NCBI GenBank assembly: GCA_964640795.1
Contig: CAZXIN010000006.1
Span: forward strand, 95,718-159,717
Direction of reading: 5' to 3'
Source of the DNA: M269 sp964640795
GTDB lineage: Bacteria; Pseudomonadota; Gammaproteobacteria; Enterobacterales; Alteromonadaceae
Length of the DNA stretch: 64,000 bases
Shown here: positions 35,473 through 43,967 of the stretch, piece by piece
Layout: each line of letters starts with the position of its first letter
How positions within the stretch are numbered: position 1 is the first letter of the stretch
The notes under the pieces: model-generated
What the model was told of the DNA's origin: nothing
Database searches by the model: none
The model's input: the letters and a program-made list of their open reading frames with translations, nothing else
Made by a program: the position numbers and the translations under genes

Positions 35473-36438
35473 CTATAATTGCCACACTTCGGCCAAACCA
35501 CTACTGCTTATCGACATGACTTCTGTATCGGATAAAAAGCCGACGGCATAAACAACAGCGCTAGGCGGTTTACTATTTTCTCTCGGGGCCACTCGCCACT
35601 CTTTGATTTGTTTACCTGTTGCGACATCCCACAAAATCAAACTACGAGATGGAGAACCTGTCAGTAGGTACTTACCATCTTTTGAAAAAGCAGCGGCACT
35701 GAATATCTTTTGTCGCTCTTGATAAATGAGCTCACTAACAAATTCGCCTGTTTGCAAGTTCCAGATGCGCGCTTGCTTCTTGCTGTCAGCCGTAAAGGCA
35801 TAACGTCCAGCGTCATCTAAAGCGACTTTGGTAACTCGACTGGGGTGAGAGAACCTGTGGATCACTTGTGCCGTGCGTGTGTCCCATAAATAGGCAACAT
35901 AGTCATTTCCACCGGTTAAAGCAAAAAAGCCATTGGGCGACAAATCAATACTATTTATTTTTTCTTGATGTCCTAAAAATTCCAGACGCCTACCTGTTTC
36001 TGGTTCAAAAAACATCACCTTGCCATTACCACGGCCAACCAAAATACCACGGCCCTGATTCGACACCGCAATATCGCGAATAGTCGACTCATCAATTCGC
36101 CAAAAACCTTCGGGGTCGCCTGTACTCAAATTCCAAAGTGCAAACGCTTCGCGGTCTGATGTCAAAACATAAGAGTTATCGTAAGCAATGTGGATAGACG
36201 CAACCACATTGTTACCTTCCCCTTGGTGGCTCCATTGGAAACCTGTTGTATTGTCAGATAAATTCCAAACCCCAACACCGTTGAAGGTACTCGACACCAC
36301 GCTTAAGGATGCATCTGGCGATATGGCTGCAGCATAAGCGCCTTGTTCAGCTTGTTGAAACATCCTAACCGGCGTGCTCTCTGGTATTGAGCAGGCTGTG
36401 AGTAAGTAGCTTAGTACAACAACGGGTATCCACTTCAT
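35473..36438 (-). CDS. WD40-repeat lipoprotein
   Basis: A 321-aa predicted lipoprotein: signal LLTACS with Cys16 as the lipidation site. About six to seven WD40-like repeats follow, each ending in W-L/W-D-type dipeptides (VWNLSD, LWNLST, LWDTRT, IWNLQT, LWDVAT, VWQL). It should fold as a beta-propeller on the periplasmic face of a membrane and act as a binding platform. The partner is unknown. It is in an operon with slyX. Confidence 0.88.
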   Translation of the reverse strand: MKWIPVVVLSYLLTACSIPESTPVRMFQQAEQGAYAAAISPDASLSVVSSTFNGVGVWNLSDNTTGFQWSHQGEGNNVVASIHIAYDNSYVLTSDREAFALWNLSTGDPEGFWRIDESTIRDIAVSNQGRGILVGRGNGKVMFFEPETGRRLEFLGHQEKINSIDLSPNGFFALTGGNDYVAYLWDTRTAQVIHRFSHPSRVTKVALDDAGRYAFTADSKKQARIWNLQTGEFVSELIYQERQKIFSAAAFSKDGKYLLTGSPSRSLILWDVATGKQIKEWRVAPRENSKPPSAVVYAVGFLSDTEVMSISSSGLAEVWQL

Positions 36439-36564
36439 TATTTTCTTCGCTCTACTTAAAGTCTGATGACTGCTGCAAGAGTATACAGTCAGGATCAGCA
36501 GGTACTATAATTCCTCTGCCCAAACGTCATTACAATTAACCGATAAAAAAAGACTATAAAATTT

Positions 36565-36578
36565 ACCAATTTATTGGT
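36565..36578. promoter_or_regulatory. Inverted repeat in the WD40/fkpA divergent spacer
   Basis: ACCAAT-TT-ATTGGT is a perfect 6-bp inverted repeat in the AT-rich divergent spacer. It may be an operator, but could be chance in such a sequence. Confidence 0.3.
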
Positions 36579-36700
36579 TTTAAAAGGCCTCGGCTCTATA
36601 TAATTACGTCGTTTAATATTAGTATACGTGCTTTATTTTCGTGCTTAACGCTTTTTTGTTAGTATCGGCGCAGATTATTGATTTTACTTCGGAGCAATTC

Positions 36701-37447
36701 ATGAGAAAGACCCCTATAGCCGTAATGATGTTGGCTACATTAGGTTTGGCTGCTTGCCAACCATCAGAGACGAAAGAGCCAGAACAAAAAGCGGCTGTTG
36801 TATTAGAAACAGATGTGCAGAAGCACTCTTACGCGCTTGGGGCTAATGTAGGGCAATTTTTGAAGCAAAACCTTCAACAACAAAAAGATTTTGGTGTTGA
36901 ATTAGATGCTGAACTCATCATGAGTGGCTTGACTGCGTCTATGGCAGATGAGTCGGTGCTTACACCAGAAGAAATCCAAGCACAGCTTCAAGCATTAGAA
37001 GCATTGGTAAGAGCAAAACAACAAGAACAAGCAGACGCAGCAAGTAATGAAAACCTAGCAGCGGGTCAAGCCTACTTGGCTGAAAACGCGACTAAAGACG
37101 GTGTCATGGTGACGGAGTCAGGTTTACAGTATGAAGTTTTAGTACAAGGTGATGGTCCTAAGCCTGTCGCTGAAGACACGGTAAAAGTGCACTACGCGGG
37201 GACGTTATTGGACGGTACCGAATTTGATTCTTCAATTGCACGTGGTGAGCCAGCGGTATTCCCATTAAATCGTGTTATTTCAGGATGGACAGAAGGCTTA
37301 CAGTTGATGAATGTCGGTTCTAAGTTCAAATTCCACATTCCTTCAGAGCTAGCTTATGGTGCTAGAGCGACAGGTAAGATTACACCTAACTCTACGCTAG
37401 TGTTCGAAGTTGAACTTATTAGTATCGAAACACCACCTACTGAGTAA
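36701..37447 (+). CDS. fkpA: FKBP-type peptidyl-prolyl isomerase, lipoprotein
   Basis: A 248-aa FkpA/Mip-like isomerase. The signal ends LAAC, with Cys19 as probable lipidation site. The N-terminal helical dimerisation domain (about 40-140) starts HSYALGANVGQFLK. The C-terminal FKBP domain contains VKVHYAGTLLDGTEFDSS, FPLNRVISGWTEGLQLM and YGARATGKITPNSTLVFEVELI. It assists folding of envelope proteins. GGAGCAATTC precedes this ATG; the longer frame from 36641 is rejected. Confidence 0.94.
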   Translation: MRKTPIAVMMLATLGLAACQPSETKEPEQKAAVVLETDVQKHSYALGANVGQFLKQNLQQQKDFGVELDAELIMSGLTASMADESVLTPEEIQAQLQALEALVRAKQQEQADAASNENLAAGQAYLAENATKDGVMVTESGLQYEVLVQGDGPKPVAEDTVKVHYAGTLLDGTEFDSSIARGEPAVFPLNRVISGWTEGLQLMNVGSKFKFHIPSELAYGARATGKITPNSTLVFEVELISIETPPTE

Positions 37448-37467
37448 TTAACCAACGTAGAAAAGTG

Positions 37468-37493
37468 AAAGGCCGACTTAGTCGGCCTTTTTT
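37468..37493 (+). terminator. Rho-independent terminator of fkpA
   Basis: GGCCGAC-TTA-GTCGGCC followed by six Ts, 20 bases after the fkpA stop. A stem of A-T pairs extends it. This is a classic intrinsic terminator. Confidence 0.9.
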
Positions 37494-37526
37494 GTGTCCG
37501 GTGGTTCATACCGACACGCTCTAGTA

Positions 37527-39521
37527 TTAGCTTATTTTAAAGTTGTCGATGGTTCTTTGCAGGGTGTTGCCGTTAGAGTTCATGCTGCTAAAGATTTCCT
37601 TCATTTCTTTTGCTGCTTCAAGCTCATCGTTAGCGGCTTCTAGCACCTTGGTAATGTCTTCAGCAATCTGCTTAGCGACATCTGACTGCTGCACAGCGCT
37701 TGTTGAGACTAGCGTTGATAACTCTTCAACTTGCTTTGCTTGTTCTTTCAATTGTGTTGATATCTGATTGGCATCATTGGCTCTTTCAACCGTTTCTTGA
37801 ACCGTTGTCGTATTATTCTTAATGGCATCAAAAACTTCATTACTGGCTAATTGTAAATCATCTAACAGATGAGAGATGCGGTCAGAAGATTCCTTACTAC
37901 CTTTTGCTAGATTACGGACTTCGTCAGCAACAACGGCAAAGCCTCGACCAGCTTCCCCTGCTCGCGCTGCTTCGATTGCTGCATTGAGCGCCAGCAAGTT
38001 CGTTTGTTCTGCAAGTGAGTTAATCGTTTCCAAAATGCCGGTGATAGAACTGACTTGTTCTTCCATGAGTCCAGCCTTCTCCTCAACTGAAATCATACCT
38101 GACGCTAACGTTTGCATGGCTTCGGTAGTCTGCAAGTTAACCTTCATCGTTTCTGCTGTTTGCTGATTTAATGTATCGCAAGCTTGAAGTGAGCTGGACG
38201 CCGAATCTGCTATCTCAACACTGGTTGACGCCATTTCTTCAATTGAGGTCGCGATACTTGTTGCCATTTTTTGGGTCGACTCTGCATCAACAACAACTTT
38301 TGTTGTCACGTCGTGTAATTGTTCTCCTAAGCCTGAACTAACTTTGATTGATGTGGCCAAGCCAACCATTAAATCCTTAAAAGCGAAGATAGTTTCGTGG
38401 ATAGCGGTAGAGATATCACCAAGTTCGTCTTCACCTTCAATTCTCACATCTGTGGTCAAATCACCTTCATCTGACACTTTTCTGAGCAGATTGGTCAACT
38501 TAGCGAGTTTGAATTTTAAGGATTTCATGAGATAGGTATTCAAAGCAGCTAGTATCAACAGAATAACCACGATGAAGATGCTCTCTATGACGAGTAACCT
38601 TAATGCTTTAGCCTCATTCTTTTGCACATTGCTGTGCGCAAATAACCACTGTTTATCTAAAATACGTTTAATCGAGCCTATTTGTTCTGTTGCCAAAGGG
38701 AACCAAACATTCGCTGCAGGCAGGTCGTATTGGCTCAGGTCACCACTCGCATTAAGTACTTGTTTATGAATACTTCGAATTTCCTGACTCTGTGAGTTGT
38801 CCATCACTCTTTTAAATTCTGTTAATAATTCTCCTTCTAACAGGTTATTCAGATACAGACTGAGTGTGTCCATTTCGTCGATGTAGGTATTGATATCATT
38901 CTTAGCCACATCAGATAGCTGCTGTCTGGCAAGTGAGCCGTTAATTTTTCCACGTGCTTGACCAGCACGTTCTTTAAACCATGCCACATTGAGTGCGGCA
39001 CCGACGCTTTGTTGAAGGTTATCATCGGTAATATAGCTTCTGATAATCTGTGCGGCGTCTAACGCTTTTTTATTTAATCCACTGTAATAATTAAAGGCGG
39101 TTGCTGCGTTTTGGGCGTCGACTTGATTACGGACTGCCGCTTTTTGCTTTAGGTGATCTAAGACAACGTTAATATGCTTATTGAGTTCGAGTGTTTTGAT
39201 TGACTCTACCTGAGCCATCCGATTTAAATCTGAGTTGGATTGATCAGCTTTTTTACGCTGTTCAGTAAGTTTAGCTTTAGCATTATCTGAAGGAGCGCCT
39301 AAGTAACCTGCTGTCAAACCCCGCTCTACTGCGTGATTGTGGGCGACCTTCTCGAGAACGTCCATTAATAATAAGAGTTCTTTATCAGACTTGGCGTTTT
39401 GTAAACTTGACCAAGACGAGAGAAGGCTTATGGAAGCAAGAACAATCAAAGAGACAATAAAAATAACCAAACTTAGAATGGATGTTTGTATGATTGATAG
39501 TCGTTTCAAAATCCAAGACAT
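37527..39521 (-). CDS. Methyl-accepting chemotaxis protein with NIT sensor domain
   Basis: A 664-aa chemoreceptor. The first transmembrane helix is at about residues 12-35. The periplasmic part (about 36-310) contains HNHAVERGLTAGYLG, matching the nitrate/nitrite-sensing NIT domain. The second helix is at about 310-332 (VIESIFIVVILLILAALNTYL). A HAMP domain (333-385) is followed by the MCP signalling domain, whose hairpin tip is EQTNLLALNAAIEAARAGEAGRGFAVVADEVR. Nitrate or nitrite as ligand is inferred from the domain only. There is no C-terminal pentapeptide for CheR binding. Confidence 0.92.
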   Translation of the reverse strand: MSWILKRLSIIQTSILSLVIFIVSLIVLASISLLSSWSSLQNAKSDKELLLLMDVLEKVAHNHAVERGLTAGYLGAPSDNAKAKLTEQRKKADQSNSDLNRMAQVESIKTLELNKHINVVLDHLKQKAAVRNQVDAQNAATAFNYYSGLNKKALDAAQIIRSYITDDNLQQSVGAALNVAWFKERAGQARGKINGSLARQQLSDVAKNDINTYIDEMDTLSLYLNNLLEGELLTEFKRVMDNSQSQEIRSIHKQVLNASGDLSQYDLPAANVWFPLATEQIGSIKRILDKQWLFAHSNVQKNEAKALRLLVIESIFIVVILLILAALNTYLMKSLKFKLAKLTNLLRKVSDEGDLTTDVRIEGEDELGDISTAIHETIFAFKDLMVGLATSIKVSSGLGEQLHDVTTKVVVDAESTQKMATSIATSIEEMASTSVEIADSASSSLQACDTLNQQTAETMKVNLQTTEAMQTLASGMISVEEKAGLMEEQVSSITGILETINSLAEQTNLLALNAAIEAARAGEAGRGFAVVADEVRNLAKGSKESSDRISHLLDDLQLASNEVFDAIKNNTTTVQETVERANDANQISTQLKEQAKQVEELSTLVSTSAVQQSDVAKQIAEDITKVLEAANDELEAAKEMKEIFSSMNSNGNTLQRTIDNFKIS

Positions 39522-39740
39522 TCTTGTTTCCTGACAGTAGAGTTAGTGGGGATGGATACGAACTAATTTCAATAGTAGTTCAATTTCATTGGTTTGCACG
39601 GTAGGTTGCCTATAAAATAGACCTAGACAAGCCAATGTTTATAGAGAAAATATAAACTATCTTTGTGAATAAAAATACTCTTTGTGTTGTTAGACGTGGT
39701 ATGGCGGGTGTTCTGTTTAACAAAACGCATGATGAGAGTG

Positions 39741-39836
39741 AGCTTTTTATGGCTTATAGGCCTGCAAGTACGTGCCTCAGTCAAAAAGCCTTTATTTAGA
39801 ACAAAATCGATACAGAAAAGATAAACAGGCTCTAGT
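39741..39836 (+). repeat. Dispersed intergenic repeat, copy B (in the MCP/recG spacer)
   Basis: AGCTTTTTATGGCTTATAGG ... CAAGTACGTGCC ... GTCAAAAAGCCTTTATTTAGAACAAAATCGATACAG ... AAGATAAACAGGCTCTAGT aligns with the distal half of copies A and C and with copy D. The remaining spacer (39522-39740 and 39837-39927) has no gene and no obvious structure. Confidence 0.75.
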
Positions 39837-39927
39837 CTGAGAGCAATATCTATTGGCTTTAAAGGCTAAATTCTTTTATATTACATAGCACTGTACAAGC
39901 ATACACTATTTGAACTGAAATCATCCC

Positions 39928-42003
39928 ATGCAGGCGCTTGCCAATACTCCATTGACTCAACTAAAAGGTGTCGGTAGCAAAGTCGCCGAGAAACTGCATA
40001 AACTTAATATTCAAACTGTGCAGGATTTGTTGTTTCACTTGCCGTTACGTTATGAAGATAGGACACGTATATGTCCGATCGACAACGCATTGCCTGGTAT
40101 GCACGTGAGTGTCACAGGAGAGGTAAAAAGTTGTGACGTGCAGTTTGGCCGAAAGCGTATGCTGGTGGTTCGTATACAAGATCATACAGGGTCCTTAACA
40201 TTACGTTTTTTTCATTTCTCTGCTGCGCAAAAGAATAACTTGTCTATCGGGACACAAGTTCAGTGCTTTGGGGAAATTAGGCGTGGTAAGCACGGGCTTG
40301 AGATGATGCACCCTGAATATAAAGCGATCAAAGACGGCGCGGAGCAAACCGTAGACGATGTGCTCACCCCTGTTTATCCAACAACAGATGGTCTTAGACA
40401 AGCCAGCCTAAGACAACTCACGAGTCAGGCGTTACAACAACTGGAAAAAGGAGCGCTGGCTGAACTGTTACCAGAAGGCCTTTACCCAACACAAATTAGC
40501 TTAAAAGACTCTTTGTTATTAGTGCATAGGCCGCCAGCAGAAGTGTCTTTAAAGGCACTAGAAGCCGCTGAACATCCCGCTCAGCAACGCTTAATTATTG
40601 AAGAATTACTCGCTCACCATTTAAGCGTACTAAAGAGCCGACAACACAGCATTCAACAAGCAGCCGCACCTATAGTTATAGACAGGGAAACGATAAATAC
40701 CTTTGTTCAAGGGCTACCTTTTACACCCACTCAGGCTCAAACAAGAGTCACCGAAGAAATTTATCAAGATATTGCTGCTGCAACACCTATGATGCGGTTA
40801 GTGCAAGGTGATGTTGGTTCCGGGAAGACTTTGGTTGCAGCGTTGGCAGCGCTAGCGGTGATTAAACAAGGATATCAAGTAGCATTGATGGCACCCACAG
40901 AGTTGCTTGCAGAACAACATGCTAGTGGGTTTGACGCATGGTTGTCACCTTTGGGGATTAAGGTAGGCTGGCTCGCAGGTAAGCTGACAGGCAAGAAAAG
41001 ACGCGAAACATTAGAGCAGATTAAAAGTGGTGAAACTCAGATGCTAGTGGGTACACATGCGGTGTTCCAAGAACAAGTTGAGTATGCCAATTTAGCGTTA
41101 ATTATTGTTGATGAGCAACACCGTTTTGGTGTGCACCAGCGGCTCGCTTTAAGAGAAAAAGGTGAAAAAGCGGGTCAATACCCACATCAGTTGATTATGA
41201 CTGCAACACCGATTCCGCGAACGCTAGCGATGACGGCTTATGCTGACTTGGATACATCCATTATCGACGAATTACCTCCTGGCAGAACACCCGTGACGAC
41301 CGCCGCTATTCCAGATTTGCGGCGTGATCAAGTGATTGAGCGCGTTCATCATGCTTGTCTGCAAGAGAAAAGACAGGTGTATTGGGTCTGTACATTGATT
41401 GAAGAGTCTGACGTGTTACAAGCACAAGCGGCGGAAGATGCTTGTATTGTTATCAAAACAGCACTGCCTGATCTCAAAATTGGGTTGGTCCACGGGCGTT
41501 TAAAAGGCCCCGAAAAGCAGCAAATCATGGACGATTTTAAAAAAGGGGACTTAGATGTTTTGGTCGCGACGACTGTGATTGAGGTGGGCGTCGATGTGCC
41601 GAACGCGAGCCTTATGATCATCGAAAACCCAGAGCGCCTAGGTTTAGCACAACTTCATCAATTGCGCGGACGCGTTGGCCGAGGCTCAGTCGAGAGTCAC
41701 TGTGTTTTAATGTATCAAAGTCCATTGTCAAAGACGGCGCAGAAGCGATTAGGGGTGCTGAGACAGACTAATGATGGTTTTGTGATTGCCCAAGAAGATC
41801 TTGAAATTAGAGGGCCAGGTGAGTTCTTAGGCACGAAGCAAACCGGTTTGGCCGATATGCGTATCGCTGACTTGATGCGAGACCAAGCGCTTATACCGCA
41901 AGTGCATTCAATCGCTGAGCATTTGTGGCAGCAATACCCTAGCTTTGCGCAGGCGATTATCAACCGCTGGCTGGCTAGTCGGGAGCACTATGGACAAGCT
42001 TAA
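39928..42003 (+). CDS. recG: ATP-dependent DNA helicase RecG
   Basis: A 691-aa branch-migrating helicase that remodels stalled forks and Holliday junctions. The N-terminal wedge/OB domain (about 1-160) includes KLNIQTVQDLLFHLPLRYEDRT. Helicase motifs are complete: GDVGSGKT (I), APTELLAEQH (Ia), DEQHRFGVHQR (II), TATPIPRTLAM (III) and HQLRGRVGRG (VI). The TRG motif region follows. Its end overlaps rsmJ by 14 bases. Confidence 0.97.
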   Translation: MQALANTPLTQLKGVGSKVAEKLHKLNIQTVQDLLFHLPLRYEDRTRICPIDNALPGMHVSVTGEVKSCDVQFGRKRMLVVRIQDHTGSLTLRFFHFSAAQKNNLSIGTQVQCFGEIRRGKHGLEMMHPEYKAIKDGAEQTVDDVLTPVYPTTDGLRQASLRQLTSQALQQLEKGALAELLPEGLYPTQISLKDSLLLVHRPPAEVSLKALEAAEHPAQQRLIIEELLAHHLSVLKSRQHSIQQAAAPIVIDRETINTFVQGLPFTPTQAQTRVTEEIYQDIAAATPMMRLVQGDVGSGKTLVAALAALAVIKQGYQVALMAPTELLAEQHASGFDAWLSPLGIKVGWLAGKLTGKKRRETLEQIKSGETQMLVGTHAVFQEQVEYANLALIIVDEQHRFGVHQRLALREKGEKAGQYPHQLIMTATPIPRTLAMTAYADLDTSIIDELPPGRTPVTTAAIPDLRRDQVIERVHHACLQEKRQVYWVCTLIEESDVLQAQAAEDACIVIKTALPDLKIGLVHGRLKGPEKQQIMDDFKKGDLDVLVATTVIEVGVDVPNASLMIIENPERLGLAQLHQLRGRVGRGSVESHCVLMYQSPLSKTAQKRLGVLRQTNDGFVIAQEDLEIRGPGEFLGTKQTGLADMRIADLMRDQALIPQVHSIAEHLWQQYPSFAQAIINRWLASREHYGQA

Positions 42004-42778
42004 CCAGCAGGTGACGAATTCTGTGCCTGTGATAGCAGCGACTGAAGGTTGTATAGAGCAAGCGCAAGAGGTCGCGAACACTTGGCGTTTGCCTTATCAA
42101 CAACACGCTCAAGCTGAAGACGACTTAGTCCTATTCCAAACGGAAGAGAGGTTAGAACTACGTTTGTTAGATGGCTCTAAAACAGGCGCTGTGTTTGTTG
42201 ACTTTGCGTCTGATGCATTGGCGTATAGGCGAGCGCATGGTGGCGGATTAAAGAAAGAAGCGATAGCTAGGGCCGTTGGCGTTAAAGGGAATACAGCACC
42301 TACTGTTGTTGACGCAACAGCTGGGCTTGGTCGAGATGGCTTTATACTCGCTAGTTTAGGTTGTCGTGTGACTCTGTTGGAACGCTCCCCTATTGTTGCA
42401 GCGCTTTTAGCCGATGGGTTGGCACGTGGTTATAAAGATGATGCATTAAGTGAATGGCTGCCTAAGCGATTGGCCCTACATCACGGGACGAGTTCGGATT
42501 TGATGCAACATTGGGAAGGCGAGTCTCCCGAGGTGGTTTATTTGGACCCTATGTTTCCACACCGAAAAAAATCTGCGCAAGTTAAGAAAGAAATGCGGCT
42601 ATTTCAACAGCTATTGGGGGCTGATGAAGATGCAGATCTCCTGCTTGAACCGGCTTTATCTTTGGCGAAAAAACGCGTTGTTGTAAAAAGACCCGCAGAT
42701 GCCCCTTTTTTAGCAGACAAAAAGCCCAATATGGATATCAGTAGCAAGAAACACCGATTTGATGTGTATTTGCGATAA
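41990..42778 (+). CDS. rsmJ: 16S rRNA (guanine1516-N2)-methyltransferase
   Basis: A 262-aa SAM-dependent rRNA methyltransferase. The AdoMet motif is VVDATAGLGRDGFILASLG, and the RsmJ catalytic block reads VYLDPMFPHRKKSA. The HGGGLKKEAIARAVG element is also characteristic. The ATG overlaps recG and is preceded by GGGAG; an upstream in-frame start at 41945 is less likely. Confidence 0.93.
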   Translation: MDKLNQQVTNSVPVIAATEGCIEQAQEVANTWRLPYQQHAQAEDDLVLFQTEERLELRLLDGSKTGAVFVDFASDALAYRRAHGGGLKKEAIARAVGVKGNTAPTVVDATAGLGRDGFILASLGCRVTLLERSPIVAALLADGLARGYKDDALSEWLPKRLALHHGTSSDLMQHWEGESPEVVYLDPMFPHRKKSAQVKKEMRLFQQLLGADEDADLLLEPALSLAKKRVVVKRPADAPFLADKKPNMDISSKKHRFDVYLR

Positions 42779-42825
42779 CCGATATTGCGAACACAAAATT
42801 TAATTAACTCCTAGAGGGAAACACT

Positions 42826-43299
42826 ATGATCAATGTTAACGAAACGCTGCCTAATGTCACTTTTAGTCTTAGACAAAATGGTGAAGCGTCTAACCCAACA
42901 ACGTCAGACCTTTTTGCAGGTAAAAAAGTGGTTGTGTTTGCGATTCCTGGTGCATTTACGCCTACATGTTCTGAGGCACACTTACCTGGTTTTGTAGTGC
43001 ATGCAGGCGCATTTAAAGACAAAGGAGTAGACTCAATTATTTGTTTGTCAGTAAACGATGCGTTTGTCATGGAAGCCTGGGGACAAGATCAAAATGCCGG
43101 CGATATTGTTATGTTAGCTGACGGTGGCGCTGAATTTACTAAGGCTATTGGGCTTGATATGGATACGGCAACCTTTGGTGGTGTGAGATCGCAACGCTAT
43201 GCCATGGTTGTTGATAATGGTGTTGTTACTGCGTTAAACATCGATAAGCCAGGTCAGTTCGAAGAAAGTAGTGCCGAAGCCGTTTTGGCGATAGTTTAA
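42826..43299 (+). CDS. Peroxiredoxin, Prx5/AhpE-like redoxin
   Basis: A 157-aa thiol peroxidase. The catalytic loop PGAFTPTCSEAHLPGF places the peroxidatic Cys near residue 49, and the second family block is FGGVRSQRYAMVVD. This is the glutaredoxin/thioredoxin-dependent Prx5 subclass. Unlike some family members it has no fused glutaredoxin domain. It reduces H2O2 and alkyl hydroperoxides. Confidence 0.94.
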   Translation: MINVNETLPNVTFSLRQNGEASNPTTSDLFAGKKVVVFAIPGAFTPTCSEAHLPGFVVHAGAFKDKGVDSIICLSVNDAFVMEAWGQDQNAGDIVMLADGGAEFTKAIGLDMDTATFGGVRSQRYAMVVDNGVVTALNIDKPGQFEESSAEAVLAIV

Positions 43300-43307
43300 G
43301 TTAAGAA

Positions 43308-43331
43308 TAAGGGCCTAAAATTAGGCCCTTG
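43308..43331 (+). terminator. Hairpin after the peroxiredoxin gene
   Basis: AAGGGCCTAA-AA-TTAGGCCCTT is a perfect 10-bp stem nine bases after the stop. The T run after it is minimal (TTGAATA). It could serve both converging genes. Confidence 0.65.
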
Positions 43332-43366
43332 AATATACAAGGATGCTCTTCAACGCGACTCATAAG

Positions 43367-43693
43367 CTAGTTTTTTGCTAAGGTTGTAGCTGCATCAAGT
43401 TCAGTATTTTCTGCGATAACATGGGCCACTCTTTCTGAACCACTGTACATAGCAAATGTAATTGGATCTTGCCCGTTGCATACAAGGCCATCTTGCATCT
43501 GTTGATAGCTAACGCCTTCACGTTTTAGTGTTAGGTGAAGATGGAGTTTGTTGTTGCTCCTAACCGCTTTACACAGCCTAAGGTACATCCTATCTTCGTC
43601 GTTCATGAAAAGCGCGTCACTTGCATGGGTTACTTGTGTCATGGACGCAGTTATTGCTGCGCAAGTTGTGATTATTATCATTCGTTTTTTCAT
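43367..43693 (-). CDS. DUF3718 family secreted protein
   Basis: A 108-aa protein with a signal peptide (MKKRMIIITTCAAITASM ... THA, residues 1-24). The mature part has the DUF3718 pattern: LCKAVRSNNKLHLHLTLKREGVSYQQ and LVCNGQDPITFAM, with two cysteines likely bonded. The start is set by GAGGAAAAAAAG, and the longer frame is rejected. The family is mostly confined to Alteromonadales-type bacteria. Function is unknown. Confidence 0.85.
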   Translation of the reverse strand: MKKRMIIITTCAAITASMTQVTHASDALFMNDEDRMYLRLCKAVRSNNKLHLHLTLKREGVSYQQMQDGLVCNGQDPITFAMYSGSERVAHVIAENTELDAATTLAKN

Positions 43694-43967
43694 CTTTTTT
43701 TCCTCATTAGAGCGTTCAAGTCGTTTAGCAACAAGCAAGAACCTTATGTGCCTGCTGTTATCTAGATAGTCGCTCTTGATACTAAAAAAGCAGGCTTTTA
43801 CGTGATGAAAGACGGTGAAATGCGACGAAGTGATGAATAGGGCGTTTTATTAATATTCGTTTACAAGCAGTCATATAGCTATACATGCTTGATACAGGTT
43901 GGTGTAACCCTAAAGTGATGTCAGAGTGACAACACTTTAGGGGAGATGAAGGGCAGACAAGTGGCGT

